A stretch of 64,000 nucleotides of DNA from Phytophthora colocasiae (Eukaryota; Oomycota; Peronosporomycetes; Peronosporales; Peronosporaceae): positions 124,001 through 188,000 of the forward strand of contig JAGKQI010000020.1 in the NCBI GenBank assembly GCA_018806915.1, read 5' to 3'. The notes beneath the pieces are model-generated. The model was given only the letters and a program-made list of their open reading frames with translations, was not told where the DNA came from and made no database searches. Below, one piece after another: positions 43,696-53,505 of the stretch. Each line of letters opens with the position of its first letter. The stretch's first letter is position 1. The translations under genes were made by a program, and so were the position numbers.

Positions 43696-43931
43696 CGCTC
43701 CTGTGAGGACCAGAAGGACATCCGACGGTCTACGCAAGGAACCCTCACTCTCAGCAACACTCTCACGACCCCGGCGAGGGTCTCATTACCTAGACAACGA
43801 ACCTACGAGGACAGCACAAGGTAACACACGCCCACCTTGCTGTGCGACTCTGGTATCATTACCGGTAGTCACACTTCCAGGTTCACTGTACGCCCCTGCA
43901 CCGCGGTAAAAGTTGCACCGACTTCGCGACA
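43696..43931 (+). repeat. G2 3' LTR, truncated to its right-hand end
   Basis: It matches 22819-23054 with about four base differences (roughly 1.7 percent). Its right end coincides with the LTR end deduced from the primer site, and hAT sequence begins immediately afterwards. Its left end abuts the 5' end of the antisense ORF, so most of the 3' LTR, the polypurine tract and any spacer have been lost. Confidence 0.8.
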
Positions 43932-44200
43932 AAATACGCAGCCAAAACCGATTCCCAGCACCTTTTAATGATTGCTTGAATTTCGGGGAGGACGGTGTCT
44001 TCAATATCGTCAGTCCGTGCTCGAAAGACACGGTGATAGCTCAACTCGCGAAAGTAATGGTAAAACATTGACAGGCAACAAGCATCCTTTTCGAGCGCAC
44101 CCAAAGCTTTTACGACCGGATCAGTCAACCGCAACACGGCTCGAGCCCGAGTCCAAAAGTTGCTGTCTTTTAGCGTTGCCTTCACACGAGCCTTCGTGTA
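43932..44200 (-). pseudogene. hAT transposase, middle part
   Basis: The minus strand reads VKATLKDSNFWTRARAVLRL, TDPVVKALGALEKDACCLSM and LPEIQAIIKRCWESVLAAYF. This is the hAT segment that follows the N-terminal half and leads to the conserved (L)LDP now found at 21200. It is cut on the left by G2. On the right it ends near 44200, and the preceding N-terminal part lies inverted at 46430-46850. Confidence 0.85.
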
Positions 44201-46429
44201 AGTGGGTAGATATTCGAATTACGTGGATTATTATCAGCTGGGTATATCGAGATCGGCAGTCGGGGCTGGATATGGTATCACCGAGTGCAAGTTTGGTTTA
44301 ATTACGCGGAACACCGAGTCGTTAATGCTTATTCGCGATCGTTGGTTCAAGAACAAGTTTGTTCCAAGCCTATCACAGGTTATGCGTCGAGATGACGTGC
44401 CAGCTGCACCTGATCACGCCAAACATTACAAGATCGACGTTTTGTACCTATTTGGAATTGATACGATAAGACGTACTATGATACGACCTCAATCACGTTG
44501 AACATCGCCGAATTTATTTGAGTATGGAGCAACAACAAGGTAGATGTGCCGGGAACGCCGGTGTATTATCCTTTTTCTGGAGGGAACAACAAGACAAGCC
44601 GAGGATATTGCTCGATTACAGATTACGCTATGGTCTCATGGGGATTGAATGAGATTTTCGTCACGATTTACCGCATGCGTCAATGCTACCAGTCGTTTAT
44701 AACGCAGTGAGTTCGAAGTGAGTCCCTGCGTGACACAACTTGCGAACTGGGGGGGGGGATGTGGTAAAGCACATTTCTTATTTTCGTACTTACTCGAGAA
44801 GTATATGGAGATCAGTATGGTGGACCGATGGCTGCTTCCGATCGCTTTGGACGACGCTAGTTTAGTGAGGTCACGCTTGATCCGGTGTTCTAAACCCATG
44901 ATCACTGCAGATATGGGTGGATATATCTCGATCACGCTTCCAGTGTGTATACTGTATACTCAGTCCAAGTTAAAGTGTGATCTGCTGATGATCAGCGTTG
45001 ACAGATATTCTTGAGGTCGTAAGACTCTGATCCACGATGAAGAGGTACACGTGATTCCCCAGAAGTGGAGATCGCCGAGGATTCAGTCGATTCGGCACTC
45101 ATGAGGGGGAGACCAACTAGGATTACAAACGATCTTGGGTCTAAGTGTGACCCACGGAGGCAGTCATGTTTAAGCAATAGGTGGTGGGGTGGACCCCACG
45201 TCAGTGAAGACCATCAGCTCGAACTAAGTGTAATTGGCGGACGAGATGCGAAGATCGACGAAGATTGACTGAGAAGGGTGAACGGAGACCGGTGATCTTA
45301 CATTACACACGCCAAGAGCAAGGATCGATGCTCGCTAACTGTGGCACGGGTTCACGAGCGGATATCACAGCTAATCAAGTTTACTCTGTGGCAGTGGAGT
45401 GGTGGTCGACTGTGATCGAGTCGTGTCATGTGGAGGGACGGAAGGAACGAGGCTGTTTCCACGTGATCAGCTATGGCATGACCCTAGGTGGATACGATCC
45501 TGGCTCACGACCCAGCCCGACAAATTGAACCCTTCCATGGGCCTGATCCTGACTCCCTGGACGATGACCAAGCGCGATCACGTGGCGTCACCTCCCGGTT
45601 AAGTACGAGATCGGCCCCCGGTTAAGCTCAGATCAAGGACCAGCCCGACGACTTGGACTCTTCTAAGGGTCTGATCCTGAGTTCCCGGACGACGGTCGAG
45701 CGGGATCACGGGGTGATCATACCCCGGTTAAGTACGCGATCGGCTCCAGATTAAGTACGAGATCGCGCCCCGTTTAAGTACGAAATAGGCTCCCGATCAG
45801 GGTTAGGGGAACCCGTGTAGAGATCAGCCATGTGGCCAGTGTCAGGTGATCGTAGGATAATAAATCAGGATGGGACTAGTAGGCATAGGAATAACCATAA
45901 ACAGAATCGAATTTGCCCTGAACCACTCAAGTGTCTTCGCTGCGCCTGGAACCGGGAACTACATTGGCCTTACAAGCGTCTAGAAGGTAAGGATAAGTGA
46001 TCTAGTATTGCGGTTAAGACTGGATAATATATTGGCCAGCTTTGCCCTATCTAGTGACATATCCTTCAAGTGCAAACCCCGGATCGAAAGGAATTGGTTG
46101 TTTAGCCTAACGATCCCGTCGAATCTCGCCCCCTCAAGACCCCCGATAAAGGAAGCAGCAAGCAACGAAAGGAAGGGACCGAATCCCTAACACTGGACTA
46201 TTGGAAGACCTGGATCAAGGACCAGGCACCCGGATCAAGGACCAGGCACCCGGATCAAGGCTCGAGAACTCGCCTACGACCGGGATCAAGTACCCCGGGG
46301 TGGAGTGAAGAATTTCCACGCTACCTCACACCCCTGCGTCCCGCAAGACCTTCTTCTATCCTTCGAGACCTCTTCAGAAGTCACCTGGAAGAGCGTAACC
46401 CGCCTACCGACGGGTACACAAGGTGAAAC
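44201..46429. other. GATC-rich non-coding stretch, probably G4-derived
   Basis: No convincing gene is present; the 99-codon frame at 44202 is unrecognised. From about 44800 GATC becomes very frequent, as in G4. From 45500 to 46300 short blocks recur (GATCAAGGACCAG three times, CCCGGTTAAG and GTACG(A/C)GATCG(G/C) variants). This looks like LTR or untranslated sequence of a G4-type element, but no paired LTR could be delimited. Confidence 0.45.
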
Positions 46430-46850
46430 TACACACAGCTAGATCACGGATCATCGGGGGACCCCCTCCGTTAGTCGGTGTCTGGGCGCAAGTGGTGATC
46501 GAGACCTGCCTCAACGAGATTTTGGCAGATCCGCTCCACCACACTCACACGCTCAACTTAATATTGAAAGAAATGTTCGCCATCCCATATCTTCGTGAAG
46601 TGCTTAAGAAAGCGGTTGCGATTTCAAAGTTTGTATGGAAACGCCCGGCCCTGCTGTATCGTTTTCGGGATATGCAACATTTGAGACTAGGTCTACGTCA
46701 ACGACGTCGGACGTTAGCGATTCCAGTCTCCACACGTTGGTACTCAAGCACCAATTGCATCTCCAGTATAGTACGCAATGAGGAGATTATCCGGGAGATT
46801 TTTGCTGACGAAGCTTTGCTTGAGCGCTATAAAACAGCAGAACAAAAACT
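46430..46850 (+). pseudogene. hAT transposase, N-terminal/core part, inverted relative to the rest
   Basis: The plus strand encodes THTLNLILKEMFAIPYLREV, LKKAVAISKFV, LAIPVSTRWYSSTNCISSIV and EEIIREIFADEALLERYKTA, a typical hAT core ending exactly where 44200 (minus) would continue. It is preceded and followed by GATC-rich G4 sequence, and the open frame passes straight from hAT into G4 coding sequence near 46855. Confidence 0.82.
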
Positions 46851-47038
46851 TGATTTTTCGGCCGAAGATCTGGCCGATAACCTCGCAGTAGTACCAGAAA
46901 TCCAGATCTCCACCACTGAAGAAGTCAGGATCGAGGATCTACAAGTGGGTAGTCCGGGATCTGCTACCCCGGAGGAGATCGAGAAGCTCCGTCAGACCAT
47001 TTGGAAGAAACAACACCTCCTGATCAGGGGCATCGGAT
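46851..47038 (+). pseudogene. G4 block: pol segment between protease and RT
   Basis: The frame fused to hAT reads TEEVRIEDLQVGSPGSATPE then EEIEKLRQTIWKKQHLLI. It is homologous to the G2 segment KTTPEIEKKLRDILKYHRKI that precedes RT. It stops at the strand switch at 47040. Confidence 0.65.
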
Positions 47039-47039
47039 A

Positions 47040-47175
47040 AACCATCAGCCTCGTGAGGCTGTTCACCAGCCGATAATCGATGCATAGCCGGATATCCACA
47101 CCGTTCTTCTTAATAATCACCACGATCGGGGATGCCCATGGCTGTTCAAGTCCGCCGGTCTCCAGGGGCGTCTGG
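47040..47175 (-). pseudogene. G4 block: RT fingers
   Basis: The minus strand reads PWASPIVVIIKKNGVDIRLC, IDYRLVNSLT and VYPMPLI, the conserved start of Gypsy RT. It lies between two plus-strand blocks. Confidence 0.8.
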
Positions 47176-47220
47176 GTCAATGGTCTGCACTCCTATCCCC
47201 GTGGTCGCTTGAGATCACGA

Positions 47221-47820
47221 AATGTACGAAGGGAGAAGACGAAATACTGGGCGATCGCGGCCAGCATAACGCCCAGAGCGGAGATCGATGAAGCTCTGAT
47301 CGCGATCGCACCACGAAAGGAACCCAAACGCCGGATCCAAACCCCGGTACCCACGGTAAATCAGGACGAGGAACTATGGGTGTTAAGTTTCGACGGATCT
47401 GCCCGGGTCAAACGAGGTGGGGGCGCTTTCAGTGCGACCGTGTGGAGCCTAGCGGGTTGGGAGGTAACTGAAGCTAGATCCGGCTATGCCGAGGGCCTTA
47501 CCGTTAATGAGGCAGAATACAACGGGCTCCTCCTAGGCCTCGATATGCTCGCGGATCGGGATCGCCGCCGCCTGGTGATCTGTGGGGACTCGAACCTCGT
47601 GATCCGTCAGGTTCGCGGCGAAATCGACTGCAAGGCGCCAGGATTAACGTTGTTGAAACAAAGGACACTCGATCGTCTGAAGGGATGGAGCGATCACGAG
47701 CTGGTACATGTGAAGAGAGACTGGAACGGAAGTGCAGATAGCTCTACAACGTCAAGGCAGGATCGAGGTTCGCGCCGAGGAGGATCAGCAGGATCTAGTC
47801 ACCCTAAATCGACTAGGTGA
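47221..47820 (+). pseudogene. G4 block: second (archaeal-type) RNase H
   Basis: The frame encodes WVLSFDGSARVKRGGGAFSA, NEAEYNGLLLGLDMLADR, RRLVICGDSNLVIRQVRGE and LVHVKRDWNGSAD. These are the D, E, D positions and C-terminal segment of an RNase H domain like the second one of G2. It is intact over about 150 residues. Confidence 0.85.
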
Positions 47821-48053
47821 ATCCTGGTTCCCAAAACCGAAGGGCAGGTGGTGCGAGTGGCGGCAGTGACTACACGAGCTGCTCGAGCAAGGTCGGATGC
47901 TGCCGTCCTACAAGAGGAGTTGGTCCGAGAGATGAGGATCGATCGGATCAAGCGAGCGCAGGATAAAGAAACCTGGATTGCGGGATTGAAGAAGTACCTG
48001 ACGATCACGGAACTCACCCACGATCCTATGGCAAAATTGCGTCAGACTACGAG

Positions 48054-48524
48054 GTGGACGAGCACGATCTACTTTTCTACTGTCCCCCGACGCCGAGATC
48101 GAACGTCGATCGGGATCGACTGATGAAGCTAGTGGTTTCTGAGACGTTGCAGCAGGATGTCCTACACCATTATCATACGACTCTCGAGGGCGGACATCAG
48201 GGAATCGGCCGCACCTACCAGCGGATCCGAGATCATTTCCACTGGAGAGGATTGTATCGGAGTGTGCAACGGTACGTAGGGGAGTGTGTAGATTGCGAGA
48301 CGGGAAAAGGGAGACCCACTATTCAAGGCGAATCCCCAGGGAATCTGCAAGCGACTTACCCGTTCCAGATTATAGCGATGGATCATATACCGTCCTTGCC
48401 CAGATCCGATAAAGGCAACACCGAGTTGCTGATCTGGGTAGATCTGTTCACGGGATATGTGATCACCAAGGCTAGCTCCTCTCGATCCGCCCAGACGATC
48501 GCGGAATCCTATATGGGTTTCTGA
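48054..48524 (+). pseudogene. G4 block: integrase zinc finger and start of catalytic core
   Basis: The segment shows HHYHTTLEGGHQGIGRTYQR, CVDCETGKGRPT and then IAMDHIPSLPRSDKGNTELL with the first catalytic Asp. It ends at TIAESY just before the second Asp, which is found on the opposite strand at 50705-51018. Confidence 0.85.
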
Positions 48525-48556
48525 AGATTTCCCAGTCGAGAGATGAGGAGAGCTCT

Positions 48557-48760
48557 GTGGATGTGTTCGAGTCAGGGATCCCGGAGGATCCCGGTCGCCC
48601 GTCGGTGCTAGGACGAAGATCATACATCGACGACATCTTGATCACATCGAGATCGTGGGATCAGATGTGCGAACGAGTAGAGGATCTGCTGGAAGCCTGT
48701 GATAAGTGGAACCTCTCGATCAGTCGGCGAGGTCGATGGCCGGATGATCTTGGCGGCTAG
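48557..48760 (+). pseudogene. G4 block: RT active-site segment
   Basis: The frame reads GRRSYIDDILITSRSWDQMC then EACDKWNLSIS, the RT YIDD motif and following helix. The palm piece that should precede it is on the minus strand at 49600-49830. Confidence 0.8.
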
Positions 48761-48764
48761 GAGT

Positions 48765-48890
48765 CCTTTGATAAGGTCCGATACTTTCTCGCGGAACGGT
48801 GGCGCCACCTTCCGGACTCGTTGTGCAATTGGTCTTGCATTGCCAACATCGATGTCACAAATGACGCCCCTGGCGGAGGCAGCGCGTTTC
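48765..48890 (-). pseudogene. G4 block: pre-RT segment
   Basis: On the minus strand ARGVICDIDVGNARPIAQRV and IKGLLAAKIIRPSTSP precede RT in G2. Here they follow RNase H in an open frame, so two distant pieces have been joined in the same orientation. Confidence 0.75.
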
Positions 48891-49600
48891 CTTTCCCAAT
48901 ACAGATCGAGGATCCGTAGCAGGGATAACACTTCTTTCTCAGCGACATTATAATTCAACTCGTTCGTTTTCAGGGTTCGGCTGGCGAACGCGACTGGGTG
49001 GTAGATCTGGTCATGTTCTTGCGTTAACGCGGCGGAGATCGCCCAGTCACTGGCATACACTATCACCACAGGCAATTTCGCCGTATCGAAGTGACGGAGG
49101 ACCGGGGTCGACGCGATCTTAGTTTTCAAGGTTGTGAATGCCTCGTGCGCTCTACTCCACCTCTCATCACCCGCCTTGAGTTTCGTGGTGATTTTAATTT
49201 CGCTCGATCCGGAGGGAGCTGTCGCCCCCAGGTCTGGATCCGGGGTGTTGTCGTCTTCTTGACCCGAGATGTCTCGTGATCCGCCTCGATCTGTCTCCAG
49301 CTTAGTAGCATCATGAGAGATCAGGTTCATCCCGTCTATGATCTTCAGTAGATCCGGTCGCTTCTTCAGCTCAGCAAACTCCACTTCACGTAGTTCATAT
49401 AGAACCGATGCATAGATCGCGTAATCTTCGATGAACCGACTGAAGTAGTTCAGGCTCCCCAAGAAGGACTGCATAGATCGAAGCGACCCTGGGAACGGTA
49501 GATCCGTCAGTGACTTCAGGTCCTTCGGGTTTGCCTCTAGTCCATCGATCGACACCTTGTGCCCAAGATATTCCACCTTATCCGTGCCCCAGAAGCTTTT
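48891..49600 (-). pseudogene. G4 block: RT connection and first RNase H
   Basis: The minus strand reads DKVEYLGHKVSIDGLEANPK, MQSFLGSLNYFSRFIEDYA, then VVIVYASDWAISAALTQEHD and NELNYNVAEKEVLSLLRILD. These are the RT thumb/connection and the first RNase H, open through about 230 residues. Confidence 0.85.
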
Positions 49601-49830
49601 TGTCACAGGGCATTGTCTACGAGACGTTGGTAGATCTGGGGAGCGTTCTTCAATCCGAAGGGCATGCGATTCCACTCGAAGAGGCCGAACGGGGTGATGA
49701 AAGCCGAAATCGCGCGAGCTCGGTCAGTCATAGACACGACCCAGAATCCGCTGGCCATGTCCAGCGAACAGTACCATAGAACCTTGTCGAGATCTTCCAG
49801 CAGGTCGTTGATCGTGGGATCCGAGATCGA
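49600..49830 (-). pseudogene. G4 block: RT palm
   Basis: In short frames the minus strand encodes SLDMASGFWVVSMTDRARAI, SAFITPFGLFEWNRMPFGLK and NAP. It lies next to, but is not joined in frame with, the YIDD and connection blocks. Confidence 0.75.
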
Positions 49831-49859
49831 CGTTGGAGGCTACGATCCCAGTTGGGTCT

Positions 49860-50528
49860 ACCAGACGTCATGATCGCGATCCTCGACGATGGCTATATAG
49901 GGTCCAAAGATATTATCAGCAGTCGCGGGAACAAGTCAATGTCCGATTACGGGAAGCGATCGCAGACCGAGCTGGTCAGCATAATGAAGGGGTTGATCCT
50001 CACCTGATCGAAGCCGGATCTCGGGTTTGGTTATACCTGGACCGAGTGAGGGAGGGTTACGCGCGCAAGTTGGCGCACCTGTGGCATGGTCCGTTCCGAG
50101 TAGCAGAAAAGGTCAATGAGTTCACGATTAAGCTGGAGATTGCGGGGTCTGGGTATCATATATTCCCGATAGTCCATGTTTCGAAGCTGAAGCTGGTGCG
50201 GAATTTCCCTGACCGGCCCAGGGTCGAGCTGACGGTGAACGAGGCCGATCGCCTGGATTTCGATGAGACCCTGCTACCGGAGGATAGTTGGGCCCCTGAT
50301 CTGGATGCCGATGAGTATGAGGTCGAGAGGATTTCCGACATGCGATGCGGGAAAAGGACCCGCTACGGCCGAATCTACAGAGAATTTCTGGTGCATTGGG
50401 TCGGCTACGACGAACCGACTTAGGTCGATGAAGCTGATCTCAACTGTGGAGCTATACTAAGTGCGTTCCTGCGGGATCACGTGAACCGAAACCGGTTTGG
50501 CGTGATGCAGTCGCATGAAGAGGTGTAG
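49860..50528 (+). pseudogene. G4 block: integrase C-terminus and chromodomain
   Basis: The frame shows YARKLAHLWHGPFRVAEKVN (GPY/F-like), FPIVHVSKLKLVRNFPDRPR and a chromodomain (DADEYEVERISDMRCGKRTR, REFLVHWVGYDEPT). The chromodomain is cut by a TAG at the position of its second conserved Trp, fitting a G-to-A change, and the frame continues to 50528. Homologous to 32560-32985. Confidence 0.85.
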
Positions 50529-50704
50529 GTGGACGTCAGGTGAGGCAACTGGGTTGCTTCGCCGTGATCGAGGAAGCTGATGAGGAGGGAAATCCAGATC
50601 AGGGTGAGAATTTTATGTTTTTGTATAGGCATGTGAAACAGGGTGATCGACGCCAGTGGAAGGTGATTCTGTGCGCCCTGGCGAAGACGATGGAGGGACA
50701 CGAC

Positions 50705-51018
50705 TTAGAAGCGATGGACGAAGGCGGTTCTCGAATGGTGGCTATGGGTATCTCCACGGATCCGGTCGTGGGCAGTGTTGATCGCGAATGTTAATCGCTC
50801 AGCGTACTCATCCCAGTCCTTCTGATCGAGATCTTGGACATACATCTTAATCGCCCTCGTTGCAGTCTGTACCATTCGTTCTGCTGTTCCGTTGGCTTGG
50901 GGGCGATATGCCATCGTCGCTCGCTGCCGTTGCCCTAATATCCTGTTGAAGGATCGAAAGAAGTCGGACATGAATCCCGGCTCTCGATCGTGGCGGATGA
51001 TCTCACTGGGTTTGATCG
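50705..51018 (-). pseudogene. G4 block: integrase core, second half
   Basis: The minus strand encodes SEIIRHDREPGFMSDFFRSF, RQRATMAYRPQANGTAERMV and DEYAERLTFAINTAHD with the second Asp and the Glu. It completes the core begun on the plus strand at 48054-48524. Confidence 0.85.
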
Positions 51019-52240
51019 GCATTTTCGACCCCCTCAGGGGATGTCGGTCCTGGTTCCTTGGTTGGCGGATCACGAAGTGTGTCGTCCTTGGGAGTCGGGA
51101 TTGGGATATCCTCGATCGTGGGGACGTCTTCAGCGTCGGCTACAGGGTTTGTCTCGATTTTAAAATCCGGATTTTCTGCTTTCGCCTCGGTGTTTGCTTC
51201 ACATGTCCGATCCGTCCGACCTGGGGCCTGATCTGGCAAGCTCTCATTCGTCTTACCGCCCCCAGCTTCGCCACTCGGGGTCCTGTCGGGGCCGATCGTT
51301 ATCGGTGGGGTGATCATGGAATCCGGTTGTGGCTCGAGAAACGTGACCTTGACTCTGGTCGCATAGGCCGATCGAGTTGGTGATCGAGGCTCTAAGGTCG
51401 ATATCGATATGGGATCGGGGTCGATCTTGGTCGTCTCACCTCGGCGAAGTATGGATCGCGGTGTAGCGTAAGTTGGCCGTTCGACTGCCGGCAGCGAGGC
51501 GTCTACGGGTGTTTTAGGTACTGATCTTGCATCTACTGTCGCTTCCAGAGCCAAGTTCTGCCATTCCATGTAACGCCGCGATCCGACCGATACAAACCCG
51601 GGGTATCGAGGAACTTTTTCCTGATCAAGTACCATTCTGACATGTAATCGGTGATCCAGTCGTAGAATCTTCTCGCTCAGATTCGTGATCGCTAAGTACC
51701 GAATCCGGCCGGGTCCTTCCACCACAGTAGGTACCCATCGGTCGCCTCTGGTCACCCATAATTTCTCCGTCGCCGATAATTTCACTCTTGATGCAATCTC
51801 CTCAGATCCCCCAACCGGGATACTTAGATCTTCCTCCAGTTTCACTGATCTGACTTTCTCCCCATACAATCTCTTACGGCCATTAAGTGGAATCCCCACC
51901 TCATTGGGTAAACACATCGATCCCTTCGCCAGATCCATTCGGACCCCAGCCGGGATCATGAAGTCCATACCTAGGATCGCATCTTGTCCCGATAGATCTC
52001 CGATCCAAATATCGAAAAAGTAGACCAAGTATCCCGCAAGCGTGATCTTGATCCTCGTTCTCCCTTCGGTGGTATACACGTTATCCCCGATCCCAACACA
52101 CTCCTGTCTCTGACTAGTGTCAAAGTGGCACCCAACCTTACGAGCAAAGGCGGTATCCAAGATGGATACCTCGGCGCTAGTGTCCAGGAGCAAGATCGCT
52201 CTTTCATGATTGATCTTGCCTGAGATCTTGGCTTGGCGGA
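51019..52240 (-). pseudogene. G4 block: protease and linker
   Basis: The minus strand has a retropepsin-like domain (MLLDTSAEVSILDTAFARKV, DAILGMDFMIPAGVRMDL), then about 250 residues of linker. The active-site motif is DTSA rather than the usual D(T/S)GA, so it may be inactive or a variant. It is homologous to G2 27600-28500. Confidence 0.8.
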
Positions 52241-52241
52241 A

Positions 52242-52803
52242 CTATTTTCCTGGCGCGTGGTATTTCCAGTATCCCCTGGATTCCCCTTCCTTGAGATCCA
52301 AGGCCACCTCCGCACCAGATCGAGAGAACTCATCGACCCGGGGAAGACTCGCGATCCTAGCAGTATACGAATGCAACTTACATGTATTGCCGCGTAGATC
52401 CGGACCCTCCCTATCTTGATCTCTCGATTTCTTGTTCACATATGCATAGATGCAGTACTCAGAACGCTCGGCTCGTACCGGTTTCCAAACCGGCGAGCGT
52501 CCTAGTTTAACATCTTCTCCACCTTCTCGGGGAACAATCCATCGTGTCGAGTCGGATCGTACCACTTGCGAATCTGGTTGTAGAATTCTTCCATGGGGCA
52601 TTCTCCAGCTTCGTGGATCTCCCCACAACCGCGGCAGGTATACAGACAGCGATCCGTTGGGTGACCTCTCTTCCCGCACTTATCGCAAGTTAGACGCCTC
52701 CAACAGTCCAGGTCTGTGTTCTTCCGGGATCCGCAGTGCGAACAGCGACCTCGATCGTGATCCGATGTACCCCTGTGATCCGCGATCCGGGATGACGGAT
52801 CGT
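52242..52803 (-). pseudogene. G4 block: Gag zinc-finger end
   Basis: The minus strand shows CSHCGSRKNTDLDCWRRLTC, CDKCGKRGHPTDRC and CRGCGEIHEAGEC, matching the Cys-rich end of G2 Gag. A frame change near 52500 leads to the protease block. It ends at the junction with the xylanase gene. Confidence 0.8.
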
Positions 52804-52811
52804 ACCGCAAG

Positions 52812-53365
52812 TCATTCTGGTACACCAAGACGGGCACGGAGTACATCTCCACCGCCTTCAAGACTGCCAGCGCCATCAAGAAGTCACTTGGGCTCAAGAC
52901 GAAGCTCTACTACAACGACTACAACACCAACACCATCAACACCAAGTCGACAGCCGTGCTGAATCAGGTCAAGTCCTTGATCACGTCAGGCATTGAGATC
53001 AATGGTGTGGGTTTCCAGTCGCACTTCAGCTACTCGGACACGGCTTCGGCGTCGAACCAGATCTCCAACATGCGCCGCTTTGAAGCTCTCAAGCTGGACG
53101 TGGCTCTCACGGAGTTGGATGTCAAGACGAGCTCCACCGCACCTTCAGCATCCGAGCAAAACAAGCAGGTGGATGTCTACAGAAATGCTGTGCTGGCTTG
53201 CAAGAAGCTCTCGAAACGCGTTGGCGTGACGATCTGGGATTTTGTAGATACCTACACGTGGCTCTCCTCGTCGGCCCCACTTCCGTGGTACCAGCAAAGG
53301 GCAAGAACACGCCACTGGTGCGCAAGGCCGCCTACGATGGTATCGCCAAGGCGTGGCAGAGTTGA
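52812..53365 (+). pseudogene. GH10 endo-1,4-beta-xylanase, C-terminal 60 percent
   Basis: The frame shows KLYYNDYNTNTINTKSTAVL, INGVGFQSHF, the nucleophile region VALTELDVKT and VTIWDFVDTYTWL, all typical of glycoside hydrolase family 10. Secreted enzymes of this family cut plant xylan and are common in Phytophthora. The N-terminal part with the signal peptide and the acid/base Glu is missing, replaced by G4 sequence at 52803. One base too many near 53299 shifts the frame, so the natural C-terminus (GKNTPLVRKAAYDGIAKAWQ) with its TGA at 53363-53365 is out of frame. Composition is unlike the retroelements, with few GATC. Confidence 0.92.
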
Positions 53366-53505
53366 GGCATGTGAAGGTATTGTGCATCACAAAGTACCCT
53401 CCACCACCCTTCCACTAACGACCTTATCTACTCCTAACGCCCCCCCCCTCCCCACTCCGCTGAAGTGTTCCAGCCTGGTACCTCTGGCAGAAACTTCACC
53501 AGCTC

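Larger units (their letters stand above)
21219..43931 (+). mobile_element. Gypsy-2 (G2): Ty3/Gypsy element inserted in hAT, itself carrying G3
   Basis: The order is candidate 5' LTR (21219-23054), primer site, gag region, PR-RT-RNaseH-second RNase H-integrase-chromodomain (to 32985), an antisense ORF (33368-34820 and 42742-43664, split by G3) and a truncated LTR copy (43696-43931). Both outer flanks are hAT sequence on the same strand. Without G3 the element would be about 14.8 kb. The word TCTG(G/A)TG(A/T)AC or its complement occurs about 19 times in it (hand count), including in the LTR, gag, pol and antisense ORF. The left limit is set from a TG at 21219 and the start of hAT homology; no clear target duplication is visible, so the ends are approximate. 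Pol is broken by frameshifts, a stop and small deletions. Confidence 0.8.
46851..52803. mobile_element. Gypsy-4 (G4): Ty3/Gypsy element shuffled into blocks on both strands
   Basis: Nearly every part of a G2-like element is present (gag zinc region, PR, RT pieces, RNase H, second RNase H, integrase pieces, chromodomain), but the order is scrambled and strands alternate at least six times in 6 kb. Individual blocks are well preserved. GATC is about seven times more frequent than expected (about 16 in 47221-47820 against 2.3). The right end abuts a GH10 gene fragment near 52803-52812. No LTR pair was found. Either many inversions have occurred or the assembly is chimeric here. Confidence 0.75.

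Noticed and set aside
42654..43766. A 370-codon ORF ending in the G3 LTR as a complete gene
   Set aside because: Its last codons are LTR sequence. It is the 5' part of the G2 antisense ORF cut by G3.
46423..47040. A novel 205-codon gene
   Set aside because: It is an accidental fusion of a hAT fragment (to about 46850) with a G4 pol segment.
48620..49675. A single 351-codon gene joining RNase H and a novel C-terminal domain
   Set aside because: The C-terminal part is the pre-RT segment of the same element family, displaced by rearrangement.
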